This document shows, piece after piece, positions 42,342 through 50,008 of a DNA stretch of 58,564 bases (positions within the stretch are counted from its first letter, which is position 1; each line of letters begins with the position of its first letter). The stretch is taken from positions 1 to 58,564 of the forward strand of contig CAMBOW010000001.1 of NCBI GenBank assembly GCA_945869365.1. The letters run 5' to 3'. Source of the stretch: Flavobacterium psychrophilum. Its GTDB lineage: Bacteria > Bacteroidota > Bacteroidia > Flavobacteriales > Flavobacteriaceae. The position numbers were made by a program, and so were the translations under genes. Under the pieces are notes generated by a model that was given only the letters and a program-made list of their open reading frames with translations, was not told the DNA's origin and did no database searches.

Positions 42342-43310
42342 CTATTTGCCTTGTATTTCTAAAAGCGTGGCTGTTCCTAACAGTTGAAATTCAAGAACTA
42401 GAGCTGGAACTAAAACCGTAGAGCCCAATGCAAAATTATAGATTTGATCGCCTATTTGAATAGAAAAAGCACCTTCGGTACACATATAAACGGTAAATGA
42501 CGCGCCCGATTTATGCATTGTCAGCTGGTCATGCAAGTGAATTTGATTGGTAGTAAAATAAGGACAATCGACCAAATTAGTAGCCGCATTAACTTGAGCA
42601 GTATAGGATTGTTTGGCCTGAACTTTTTCGTAATTGATGGCATCCAAAGCCAAAACAATGTGTAATTCGCGTGTATTTCCCTGTGCATCTACCCGGTCGA
42701 AATCGTATAAACGATAGGTAATATCAGAGGTTTGCTGAATTTCTGCAATCAAACAACCGGCCCCAATGGCATGTACCGTTCCGGTTTCTAAGAAAAAAAC
42801 TTCTCCTTTTTGCACCGGAAAAGCATCCAATAACGACAAGATATTTTTTTCTGCTAAGGCCTGCACATATTCCTCGGCTGAACTGTTTTCCTTGAATCCC
42901 ACCAACAAGCGGGCACCGGGATCGGCTTGCATCACATACCACATTTCGGTCTTGCCAAAGGAGTTGTGGCGAGAAGCTGCCAGTTGGTCATTGGGATGCA
43001 CTTGTATGGACAAATCTTCGCGGGCATCCAAAAACTTGAATAATAACGGAAACTGATTGCCAAATTGCGCGTGTACTTTACTGCCTAATAGCTCAGCAGG
43101 AAACTGATCCAATAGGGCTTGTAAGGAAGTTCCAGATAATGGACCATTGGCAACCACACTTACATCGCCTGGAACGGTTGATAATTCCCAGCTTTCCCCG
43201 GTTTGTGCATAGGGAATGGATTTGTGTAAATAATCGGCCAATTTGGTTCCGCCCCAAATCCGTTCTTTCATGATTGGAGTAAAAGTCAAGGGATAAAACT
43301 GGTTTTTCAT
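42342..43310 (-). CDS. manA: Mannose-6-phosphate isomerase, class I
   Basis: This 322-residue cupin enzyme interconverts mannose-6-phosphate and fructose-6-phosphate, feeding GDP-sugar and glycan synthesis. The short Bacillus-type form has IWGGTKLADYL near 18-28, the zinc-site motifs LSIQVHPND (about 98-106) and KTEMWYV (about 115-121), and FLETGTVHAIGAG (about 173-185). It is the last gene of a four-gene operon, joined to the peroxiredoxin gene by an ATGA overlap. Confidence 0.92.
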   Translation of the reverse strand: MKNQFYPLTFTPIMKERIWGGTKLADYLHKSIPYAQTGESWELSTVPGDVSVVANGPLSGTSLQALLDQFPAELLGSKVHAQFGNQFPLLFKFLDAREDLSIQVHPNDQLAASRHNSFGKTEMWYVMQADPGARLLVGFKENSSAEEYVQALAEKNILSLLDAFPVQKGEVFFLETGTVHAIGAGCLIAEIQQTSDITYRLYDFDRVDAQGNTRELHIVLALDAINYEKVQAKQSYTAQVNAATNLVDCPYFTTNQIHLHDQLTMHKSGASFTVYMCTEGAFSIQIGDQIYNFALGSTVLVPALVLEFQLLGTATLLEIQGK

Positions 43311-43762
43311 CCTACCTTTTTTAATAATTCAATTGATTTTGTATAATGTTTTGCTGGCAATTGACTGTCATGTATGCCAATTACAGTGCCTGAGGCATCA
43401 ATAATATAAGTAACTCTACCGGGCAGCAATCCAAATAAATTGGTTGGTACGCCAAACAACTTGCGTAAGGCATGTGTTGGATCGGCGAGCAGGTCAAAAG
43501 GAAGTTGATATTTGTTTTGGAAGCGTTGATGCGTGCGTACATCGTCAGAACTCACTCCAATAATAACGGCACCCAACGACTGGAATTCTGAAAAATTATC
43601 ACGAAAATTACACGCTTGGGCAGTACAGCCTGGGGTGTCATCTTTGGGATAAAAGTAAAGCACGAGCGGGTGTTTTCCAATAATTGAACTACTTTCAAAC
43701 AGTTCACCTTTCGAATTTAACGCTTTAAAATAAGGCACTTTATCGCCCACAACTATAGCCAT
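43307..43762 (-). CDS. bcp: Thioredoxin-dependent peroxiredoxin, BCP type
   Basis: This 151-residue thiol peroxidase reduces hydroperoxides. The peroxidatic motif is PKDDTPGCTAQACNFRDN (about 40-57), with the peroxidatic Cys in PGCT and a resolving Cys five residues later in QAC, as in atypical 2-Cys BCP proteins. GVSSDD and LLADPTHALRKLFGV are family segments. The gene starts in a TAATG overlap with queD and overlaps manA by 4 bases. Confidence 0.93.
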   Translation of the reverse strand: MAIVVGDKVPYFKALNSKGELFESSSIIGKHPLVLYFYPKDDTPGCTAQACNFRDNFSEFQSLGAVIIGVSSDDVRTHQRFQNKYQLPFDLLADPTHALRKLFGVPTNLFGLLPGRVTYIIDASGTVIGIHDSQLPAKHYTKSIELLKKVG

Positions 43763-44172
43763 TACTCTCCAGAATAGGTTACAAAATTTCGAGGTGTTTC
43801 ATAGAGCACCACTTCTAAGTTTAAGTCAATAGGAAGGCGCTTTTTGATTACCTGCCAAATAAAAATGGCGATGTTCTCTGCGGTAGGGTTTACCGTTGCA
43901 AAATAAGGCACATCAAGGTTCAGATTTCGGTGGTCTAAAGGCTCCTCAACTTCGGCTTTGATAATGGCGGCCAACTCAGACACATTCATCACAAAACCAG
44001 TAATTGGATCGACTTCCCCAGTTACGCTGGCTATGAGTTCGTAATTGTGTCCATGGTAATTGGGATAAGCACATTTACCAAAAACCTTGGCGTTTTGTTC
44101 GTCTGTCCATTGGGCATGAAACAAACGATGTGCGGCATTAAAATGTGCTTTACGCGAAACTTTTACTTTCAT
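43762..44172 (-). CDS. queD: 6-carboxytetrahydropterin synthase family protein (QueD/PTPS)
   Basis: This 136-residue protein has the zinc histidines of the family: AHFNAAHRL near residues 7-15 and the Cys-x-x-x-x-x-HGH segment GKCAYPNYHGHNYEL (about 32-46). The catalytic LDHRNLN is near 100 and the end glutamate in VVLYETPRN. QueD makes 6-carboxytetrahydropterin for queuosine; eukaryote-type PTPS makes a biopterin precursor. No other queuosine genes are in the window, so the pathway assignment follows the family. It is second in the idi-manA operon. Confidence 0.9.
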   Translation of the reverse strand: MKVKVSRKAHFNAAHRLFHAQWTDEQNAKVFGKCAYPNYHGHNYELIASVTGEVDPITGFVMNVSELAAIIKAEVEEPLDHRNLNLDVPYFATVNPTAENIAIFIWQVIKKRLPIDLNLEVVLYETPRNFVTYSGE

Positions 44173-44181
44173 AGGTCTACT

Positions 44182-44709
44182 TTATAGTTTATGGTCTTCT
44201 AAGTAATGGTAAAATTCTTCAAAAATTATTTTAAACCAAACGGTGTACTCTTCGGGTGATGCAGCAATTGAATCGTGTATGGCGTCAATGGATAACCACT
44301 TCCAACTTTCTACCTCATCAGGATTTATAATCGGTTCTCCATGGTAATAGCCAATCATCACGTGGTCTAATTCGTGTTCGGTGAGTCCGTTGTCAAAAGG
44401 CGCTTTGTAGATAAAATGAAACAGCTCTTTTAATGGAGCGGTAAATCCCATTTCTTCTTGCAATCTGCGCGTTCCAGCTTGGATATTGGTTTCGCCTATG
44501 CGTTGGTGACTGCAACAGGTATTTGTCCAAAGTAAAGGCGAATGGTATTTGTGTGCTGCCCGTTGCTGTAACATTACTTCGTTTTTGTCATTCAAAATAA
44601 ATACCGAGAAAGCCCGGTGCAAGACTGCTTTTTCATGCGCTTCCATCTTGGGCATGCTGCCAATGGCTTCGTCTTGCTTGTTAACTAATATTACGTGTTC
44701 TTCTTCCAT
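44182..44709 (-). CDS. idi: Isopentenyl-diphosphate delta-isomerase, type 1
   Basis: This 175-residue Nudix-fold enzyme interconverts IPP and DMAPP in isoprenoid synthesis. The catalytic Cys lies in WTNTCCSH (near 65) and the Nudix-like helix is QAGTRRLQEEMGF (near 78-90). The second catalytic acid is in TEHELDHVMIGYY (near 113-125). It heads the operon idi-queD-bcp-manA with a 9-base gap to queD. Confidence 0.95.
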   Translation of the reverse strand: MEEEHVILVNKQDEAIGSMPKMEAHEKAVLHRAFSVFILNDKNEVMLQQRAAHKYHSPLLWTNTCCSHQRIGETNIQAGTRRLQEEMGFTAPLKELFHFIYKAPFDNGLTEHELDHVMIGYYHGEPIINPDEVESWKWLSIDAIHDSIAASPEEYTVWFKIIFEEFYHYLEDHKL

Positions 44710-44725
44710 GGCGTGATTTGCGAGT

Positions 44726-44733
44726 CAAAAATA
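44726..44733 (-). promoter_or_regulatory. Candidate -7 box (TATTTTTG on minus strand) for the idi operon
   Basis: TATTTTTG on the minus strand fits TAnnTTTG, 16 bases upstream of the idi ATG. No clear -33 element is at the expected spacing. Confidence 0.4.
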
Positions 44734-44880
44734 CAAAAGAAAAGTGTGTTCTCACTCTGCATTTGAATTTCAGCCAAATTAACGACCAACGCGCTAGCAT
44801 TGCCCTGCAACAAACGTTAAAAATAAGGTAAAAAACAGCTTTTTGTAAACTAGCCGACAGTGGCTTCTCGCACACTCGCT

Positions 44881-44888
44881 TATCTTTG
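44881..44888 (+). promoter_or_regulatory. Candidate -7 box (TATCTTTG) for msrB-msrA
   Basis: TATCTTTG matches TAnnTTTG, 30 bases before the msrB ATG at 44919. The box overlaps the only alternative start region upstream, which supports 44919 as the true start. Confidence 0.42.
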
Positions 44889-44918
44889 AATCAAAGTTTA
44901 ACGCCTAAATTTATTGTT

Positions 44919-45461
44919 ATGAAAACCTCAAAATTTTTGCTACTTACTTTGTGTCTAAGCGTGCTTTGTTTGCCTGCAGCTTGTGCACAAAAAAAACCAG
45001 AATCAATTGTAGAACCCTCAAAAAACACCGCTATGAAAAATCCGTATTACTCCCGAACCAGTCTAGAAAAACTAGGCATCTCCGACGCCGGATGGAAAAA
45101 AGTACTTCCCTTAGATTTGTATTTAGTTTCTCGTCAAGCCGATACCGAACGCGCCTTTACCGGGAAATATTGGAACACCGACGTAAAAGGAACCTACTAT
45201 TGTGCCGCCTGTGGCAATCGGTTGTTTCGGTCTGGGGCCAAATTTCAAAGCGAATGCGGCTGGCCCAGTTTCTTTGAACAAGAAAATCCAAATAGTGTGG
45301 TATTTAAAAAAGATATTTCCTATGGCATGATCCGATTGGAAGCCCTTTGTGGACGCTGCGACGGACACCTCGGGCATTTGTTTGACGACGGCCCTGCGCC
45401 TACCGGCAAACGCTATTGCATGAACTCCATTGCCCTCGATTTTGAACCTGACACCCCATAA
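44919..45461 (+). CDS. msrB: Exported peptide-methionine (R)-S-oxide reductase MsrB
   Basis: The ATG at 44919 opens a signal sequence (MKTSKFLLLTLCLSVLCLPAAC, split at 20) followed by Cys-Ala-Gln, either a weak lipobox or a cleavage site. The mature domain (about 45-178) reduces the R epimer of methionine sulfoxide. Two zinc CxxC pairs are seen in YCAACGNRLF and CGRCDGHLGH, and the catalytic Cys in RYCMNSIALDF. It is 180 residues and directly precedes msrA (4 bases), so both epimers are handled by one exported pair. Confidence 0.95.
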   Translation: MKTSKFLLLTLCLSVLCLPAACAQKKPESIVEPSKNTAMKNPYYSRTSLEKLGISDAGWKKVLPLDLYLVSRQADTERAFTGKYWNTDVKGTYYCAACGNRLFRSGAKFQSECGWPSFFEQENPNSVVFKKDISYGMIRLEALCGRCDGHLGHLFDDGPAPTGKRYCMNSIALDFEPDTP

Positions 45462-45465
45462 AACC

Positions 45466-46089
45466 ATGAAAAACATAGCCCTTTTATTTCTCCTATTATG
45501 TGGATGCTCGGCATTTGCTCAACCTAAAAAAATTAAAAAAATGGATACAAAAATAAAATACGAAACCCTAACCCTTGGTGGTGGCTGCTACTGGTGTGTA
45601 GAAGCCGTTTACGAACAACTTGATGGCCTGGTAAAAGTGACTTCGGGCTATGCGGGCGGAAAAAATGCCAACCCCAGTTACGAAGCCGTTTGTTCCGGAA
45701 CTACCGGCCACGCCGAGGTGGTGCAAATTACCTTTGACCCCAGCAAAACCAATCTCGACGAGTTGTTCCGGGTGTTTTTTACGGTACACGATCCCACCAC
45801 GCTCAACCGACAAGGAAATGACCGCGGAACCCAATATAGATCTGTAATTTTTTACAATTCGGAGACGCAAAAGCAAGCCGCAAAATCGATTATTTCTGCC
45901 CTAACCAAAGCCAAAGCATTTGATGATCCTATTGTCACCACGCTAGAACCCTATACCGTGTTTTACCCGGCAGAAGGCTACCACCAGAATTATTACCAAA
46001 ACAATAAATCACAACCCTATTGCCAGTATGTGATTCAGCCCAAACTCGAAAAATTTGAGAAAGTATTCAAGAACCGCTTGAAAAAATAA
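45466..46089 (+). CDS. msrA: Exported peptide-methionine (S)-S-oxide reductase MsrA
   Basis: The ATG at 45466 gives a 207-residue protein with a lipoprotein-like signal (LLLCGCSAFAQ). The catalytic motif is GGGCYWCVEAVY (about 39-50), a variant of GCFWC with Tyr. Further MsrA segments are VTSGYAGG, GTTGHAEVV, FFTVHDPTTLNRQGND and the Glu/His-rich AEGYHQNYY. A candidate resolving Cys lies in QPYCQYVI near the end. It reduces the S epimer of methionine sulfoxide in envelope proteins and is cotranscribed with msrB. Confidence 0.95.
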   Translation: MKNIALLFLLLCGCSAFAQPKKIKKMDTKIKYETLTLGGGCYWCVEAVYEQLDGLVKVTSGYAGGKNANPSYEAVCSGTTGHAEVVQITFDPSKTNLDELFRVFFTVHDPTTLNRQGNDRGTQYRSVIFYNSETQKQAAKSIISALTKAKAFDDPIVTTLEPYTVFYPAEGYHQNYYQNNKSQPYCQYVIQPKLEKFEKVFKNRLKK

Positions 46090-46090
46090 A

Positions 46091-46122
46091 AAAACTGCAC
46101 GGATTTACATTCGTGCAGTTTT
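46091..46122. terminator. Bidirectional terminator between msrA and gapN
   Basis: AAAACTGCACG (46091-46101) pairs with CGTGCAGTTTT (46112-46122) around a 10-base loop, with an A-tract before and T-tract after, so it serves both convergent genes. Confidence 0.87.
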
Positions 46123-46143
46123 GTTTATAGGCTAATCCAATAA

Positions 46144-47724
46144 TTATAAGATGTAATCGGTATTGATAAAATTGGAGGCTTTGCTGTCCAGTAATTCTTG
46201 CAAAATGGCATTGTTGTAGGCATTGTCTTTGGATGCCACAAAAGTACGTATCGAAAACGAACGCAAGGCATCGTGTATACTCAAGGTACCCACTGCCGAA
46301 TCTTTTCGTCCGGTAAACGGATACAAATCGGGACCACGTTGGCAGGCACTGTTCAAATTGACGCGACACACCAGATTAACCAGGGTATCAATAAGTGGCG
46401 CAATGGTGTTGATGTCTTTGCCAAACAAACTCACCTGCTGGCCATAATTGGATTCAGCCATGTCTTGCACCGGTTCTTGTATGTCGCTGAATGGAATAAT
46501 CGGAATAACCGGTCCAAATTGTTCCTCGTGGTACACGCGCATGGACTTATTTACCGGATACAAAATGGCTGGGAAAATATAATTGGGCAGATGGTTACCA
46601 CCCTTATCGTTCATCACCTTAGCGCCGTGTTGGGTAGCGTCGTCAATGAGTTCCTGAATATAGGCTGGTTTTTGTTTTTCGGGTAATGGTGTGAGAAACA
46701 CCCCAGAATCCCATGGATTTCCATAAGGTAAGGCGTCTACTTTTTCTTTGAATTTGGCGATAAATGCATCCACAATTGATTCGTGCACATACAATACTTT
46801 GAGTGCCGTACAGCGTTGACCGTTAAAAGACAAAGCGCCCACCACGCATTCTTGTATGGCTAAATCCATGTCGGCATCGGGCAACACAATTCCCGGATTT
46901 TTGGCTTCTAAGCCAAGTACCAAACGTAAGCGGTTTTTATTGGGGTGTTGATCTTGTAACGCAATTGCTGATTTGCTGTTTCCTATTAAAGCCAAAATGG
47001 CAATTTTCCCTGATTTCATGATAGGCGAAGCCACATCTCGTCCGCGGCCATACACAATATTAATCACGCCTTTGGGAAAGCTAGAACGGAAAGCTTCCAA
47101 CAAGGGTGAAATGAGCAACACCCCATGTTTGGCGGGTTTGAAGATTACTGGATTTCCCATTATGATCGCGGGAATCAATAACGAAAAGGTCTCATTCAAG
47201 GGATAATTATACGGTCCTAAACACAACACCACGCCCAACGGTCCGCGGCGCACCATGGCATTTACGCCTTGACTTTTATTAAATCGGGCGCTATTGCGAT
47301 CCAATTGCTTGTAATCTTCTATGGTTTGGTAGATATACTCAATTGTTCGGCCGAATTCTTTCTGTGAATCGTCTAAGGATTTTCCAATTTCCCACATCAA
47401 AAAGGTAACCACCTCGTCCCGGGTTTCCTTCATTTGTGTAACAAAATTTTCCATGCATTTGATGCGATCCGCTACTTTCATGGTGGGCCATACACCTTGC
47501 CCATTGTCGAATGCCGATACAGCCGCTTCGACTACTTCCTGTGCTTCAGTCTCGCCCATCGCTGGAATGGAGCCCAATAAAGTTGGGGCATACACTTCAG
47601 TTGAGGAAATTGTAGAATATACATCGGTAGTAGGTCCCGACCAATTTTTTAGCACTCCATTTACCAAATAGGTGTCTTGTTTAAGCGGTGTTGAAATTTG
47701 ATGTTGAACCGGAATAGTGTGCAT
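46144..47724 (-). CDS. gapN: NADP-dependent non-phosphorylating glyceraldehyde-3-phosphate dehydrogenase
   Basis: This 526-residue aldehyde dehydrogenase family member oxidises glyceraldehyde-3-phosphate directly to 3-phosphoglycerate, yielding NADPH and no ATP. The general base Glu273 is in [12 protein letters not shown], the nucleophile Cys305 in [10 protein letters not shown], and the oxyanion Asn in GPYNYPLNE (near 172). [13 protein letters not shown] and the substrate-binding NSACQRGPD followed by [10 protein letters not shown] fit the GapN subgroup rather than general ALDH. It gives an NADPH route parallel to the phosphorylating enzyme at 6286. Confidence 0.88.
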   Translation of the reverse strand: MHTIPVQHQISTPLKQDTYLVNGVLKNWSGPTTDVYSTISSTEVYAPTLLGSIPAMGETEAQEVVEAAVSAFDNGQGVWPTMKVADRIKCMENFVTQMKETRDEVVTFLMWEIGKSLDDSQKEFGRTIEYIYQTIEDYKQLDRNSARFNKSQGVNAMVRRGPLGVVLCLGPYNYPLNETFSLLIPAIIMGNPVIFKPAKHGVLLISPLLEAFRSSFPKGVINIVYGRGRDVASPIMKSGKIAILALIGNSKSAIALQDQHPNKNRLRLVLGLEAKNPGIVLPDADMDLAIQECVVGALSFNGQRCTALKVLYVHESIVDAFIAKFKEKVDALPYGNPWDSGVFLTPLPEKQKPAYIQELIDDATQHGAKVMNDKGGNHLPNYIFPAILYPVNKSMRVYHEEQFGPVIPIIPFSDIQEPVQDMAESNYGQQVSLFGKDINTIAPLIDTLVNLVCRVNLNSACQRGPDLYPFTGRKDSAVGTLSIHDALRSFSIRTFVASKDNAYNNAILQELLDSKASNFINTDYIL

Positions 47725-47933
47725 AGTTGAGAGAATTTCAGTCTAGATAATAGATTCAGTTTACAATAAGTAATTCGTTAAGAAATTGAATACGAATAAC
47801 TCAAATTTATAATTCCTGCAAATGTAAGTAAACCAATCTATTTTTGTTTAATAAAAATTGAAATAACTTAAACAATATTAAAAATCTAGGCATTCGATTA
47901 AATACAATTCGAGAAATAAAATATCATTCTATT

Positions 47934-49502
47934 TTAATGAGAAATTTGTCTGCCTAATGCAATTTGCAACGCGCATTTTTCGCCATCAATGGCCGCTGAA
48001 ATAATGCCACCTGCATAGCCCGCTCCTTCTCCACAAGGATACAAACCTTTGATTTGAACGTGCTCTAAAGTATCCGGATTACGCGGGATGCGCACCGGAG
48101 ATGAAGTGCGGCTTTCGGGCGCATGCAAAATGGCTTCGTTGGTGAGGTAGCCTTTCATTGATTGGCCAAACTGCACAAATCCTTCGCGCAAGATTTGCGT
48201 GAGAAAAGCAGGAAATACTTGTCCCAACTCAACCGAAGTGGTACCGGGAACATAGGATGTTTTGGGAATGGATGCAGATATTTTGCTTTGCGTAAAATCA
48301 ACCATTCGCTGGGCAGGTACTTTTTGGGTATTGCCGCCCAATTGCCACGCTTTTTGCTCAATGGACTTTTGAAATTCCATACCCGCCAAAGGGCCAAATT
48401 TGGCAAAGGGCTTGAAGTCTTCTAGCTTTAATTCGACAACTACTCCCGAGTTGGCAGTTGCCTGATCGCGTTTGGAAGGCGACCAGCCGTTGGTTACTAC
48501 CTCACCCGGACTGGTGGCACAAGGCGCAATGACTCCACCTGGACACATACAAAACGAATACATGCCGCGGCCTTGCACTTGCTTCACGATCGAATAGGGA
48601 GCGGGAGGCAAATAGTCGCCACGAAAATCGCAACTGTATTGAATTTGATCGATTAAACTTTGGGGATGTTCAGCGCGAACACCCAAAGCAAAGGGTTTGG
48701 CCTCGATATAGATTTGCTTTTTCGCCAACAATTCAAAAATATCACGTGCTGAATGGCCTGTAGCTAAAATGACGTTTTGTACAAGTATAGTTTCACCATT
48801 TTGGGTAACTACTCCTTGAATGCTATTGTTTTTAAGCACAAAATCGGTGACACGGGTTTCAAACAACACCTGTCCACCGTATTCGATAATTTTTTCTCGA
48901 ATGTCTTGAATAATTTGTGGCAATTTATTGGTGCCAATATGCGGATGGGCATCGACCAAAATATCGGGCGAAGCTCCAAAGCCTACAAGCAACTTTAAAA
49001 TACGATCAACATCTCCACGTTTTTTGGAACGAGTATAGAGTTTCCCGTCCGAATAGGTTCCTGCTCCACCTTCGCCAAAACAATAATTGGAATCTTCGTT
49101 GACCACATGATCTACGTTGATGGCTTTTAAATCGCGACGTCTACCTCGCACGTTTTTACCACGCTCGATAACGATAGGTTTGATGCCCAACTCTAACAGC
49201 TGCAAAGCGGCAAATAAACCTGCTGGCCCCGCCCCGATGATAATCACTTCTTGAGCAGCGACACAATTTTGGTATTCTGGCAAACGAATGACTTCTTGAG
49301 TATAGGGCTCACCTACTAAAAACAGTTCAAGTGTTAGGTTGATCTTAATGCTCTTTTGCCGTGCATCTAACGAACGTTTTTGTATAGAGATGTGTTGAAT
49401 ATCAGCCGCAGCAATTCGAATTTTTTTACTTACAACATCGCGAAGTTGGGCCTCGTTTGAAGCAACTTCGGGACTAACTTGTAGAAGCAATGAGGTAGGC
49501 AT
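47934..49502 (-). CDS. FAD-dependent dehydrogenase (COG2509-type)
   Basis: This 522-residue flavoprotein has an N-terminal alpha/beta domain (about 1-85), then a dinucleotide-binding motif IIGAGPAGLFAALQL (about 88-102) with ERGKNVRGRRRDLKAIN after it. FGEGGAGTYSDGKLYTR (about 143-159), MCPGGVIAPCATSPGEVVTNGWSPS (split over 322-346) and the closing GLYPCGEGAGYAGGIISAAIDG (split over 490-511) are typical of the uncharacterised NAD(FAD)-dependent dehydrogenase group. The physiological substrate is unknown. Confidence 0.9.
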   Translation of the reverse strand: MPTSLLLQVSPEVASNEAQLRDVVSKKIRIAAADIQHISIQKRSLDARQKSIKINLTLELFLVGEPYTQEVIRLPEYQNCVAAQEVIIIGAGPAGLFAALQLLELGIKPIVIERGKNVRGRRRDLKAINVDHVVNEDSNYCFGEGGAGTYSDGKLYTRSKKRGDVDRILKLLVGFGASPDILVDAHPHIGTNKLPQIIQDIREKIIEYGGQVLFETRVTDFVLKNNSIQGVVTQNGETILVQNVILATGHSARDIFELLAKKQIYIEAKPFALGVRAEHPQSLIDQIQYSCDFRGDYLPPAPYSIVKQVQGRGMYSFCMCPGGVIAPCATSPGEVVTNGWSPSKRDQATANSGVVVELKLEDFKPFAKFGPLAGMEFQKSIEQKAWQLGGNTQKVPAQRMVDFTQSKISASIPKTSYVPGTTSVELGQVFPAFLTQILREGFVQFGQSMKGYLTNEAILHAPESRTSSPVRIPRNPDTLEHVQIKGLYPCGEGAGYAGGIISAAIDGEKCALQIALGRQISH

Positions 49503-49543
49503 GTATTTTTTGGTAAACTTAAAATTTTAAATCGAGGTATAAA

Positions 49544-49574
49544 AAAAAGGTTTTGCATGACACAAAACCTTTTT
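49544..49574 (-). terminator. Terminator-like hairpin in a divergent intergenic region
   Basis: AAAAAGGTTTTG (49544-49555) pairs with CAAAACCTTTTT (49563-49574). On the minus strand it ends in eight T and points at the flavoprotein gene whose ATG is 39 bases away. Between two divergent starts it cannot terminate either known gene from outside. It may be an attenuator or the end of a lost or small transcript. Confidence 0.75.
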
Positions 49575-49671
49575 GATATACAAAAACGTATAGTTAGTTT
49601 TTGGTGAACTTGTGGGTAAAGACGCCTTGGAATAAATTTATTTAAAATAAAAATATGATTCCTAACCTAAT

Positions 49672-49679
49672 TATATTTG
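49672..49679 (+). promoter_or_regulatory. Candidate -7 box (TATATTTG) next to the start codon of a small gene
   Basis: TATATTTG fits TAnnTTTG but ends only 4 bases before the ATG at 49684. Transcription from it would start at or near the ATG, which would make the mRNA leaderless. No clear -33 TTTG is seen. Confidence 0.35.
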
Positions 49680-49683
49680 CTCT

Positions 49684-49926
49684 ATGGAAAGACAACTCAA
49701 ATTGATTTGGGATTTTCGGGGAACTTTTGCTGCAAAGACTGCGGAGCACCACGAAATACATTTAAAAGAATACATTCAGTCTGAAAAAATTCTGCTAAAT
49801 ATTACTGGTTTTCAGGTGATTGATGAGATGTATGCGATTGCATTCATGGTCGTGGAAGAAGCTAATATGATTGCAGTTCGAGATGCATTGAAACCACATC
49901 GTGGAGAAGTCTATTTGAATGAATAA
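49684..49926 (+). CDS. Small hypothetical protein
   Basis: This 80-residue protein reads MERQLKLIWDFRGTFAAKTA at the start and has an alternating pattern compatible with a compact alpha/beta fold (FQVIDEMYAIAFMVVEEANM in the middle). It has no signal peptide and no membrane segment. I recognise no characterised family, though the layout fits short conserved Bacteroidota proteins. It is monocistronic and convergent with recQ. Confidence 0.65.
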   Translation: MERQLKLIWDFRGTFAAKTAEHHEIHLKEYIQSEKILLNITGFQVIDEMYAIAFMVVEEANMIAVRDALKPHRGEVYLNE

Positions 49927-49929
49927 TGT

Positions 49930-50008
49930 ATAATTAAAAATGAAAAATGGGATCGTATTACTATACCCTCAATTATTAATTATTAATTTTTCATTATTAA
50001 TTATTAAT
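49930..50008. repeat. AT-rich repeat tract between the small gene and recQ
   Basis: The tract has TAATTAAAAATGAAAAATGG at 49931-49950 and, at 49970-50008, two copies of an ATTATTAATTATTAATT unit flanking TTTTCATT. The right part is largely the reverse complement of the left, so a weak hairpin is possible. It resembles the AT-rich intergenic strings found in Bacteroidota genomes and codes for nothing. Confidence 0.6.

Noticed and set aside
44681..44875. 64-codon minus-strand ORF between idi and msrB
   Set aside because: It overlaps the idi start and its candidate promoter, and its composition is unlike the neighbouring genes.
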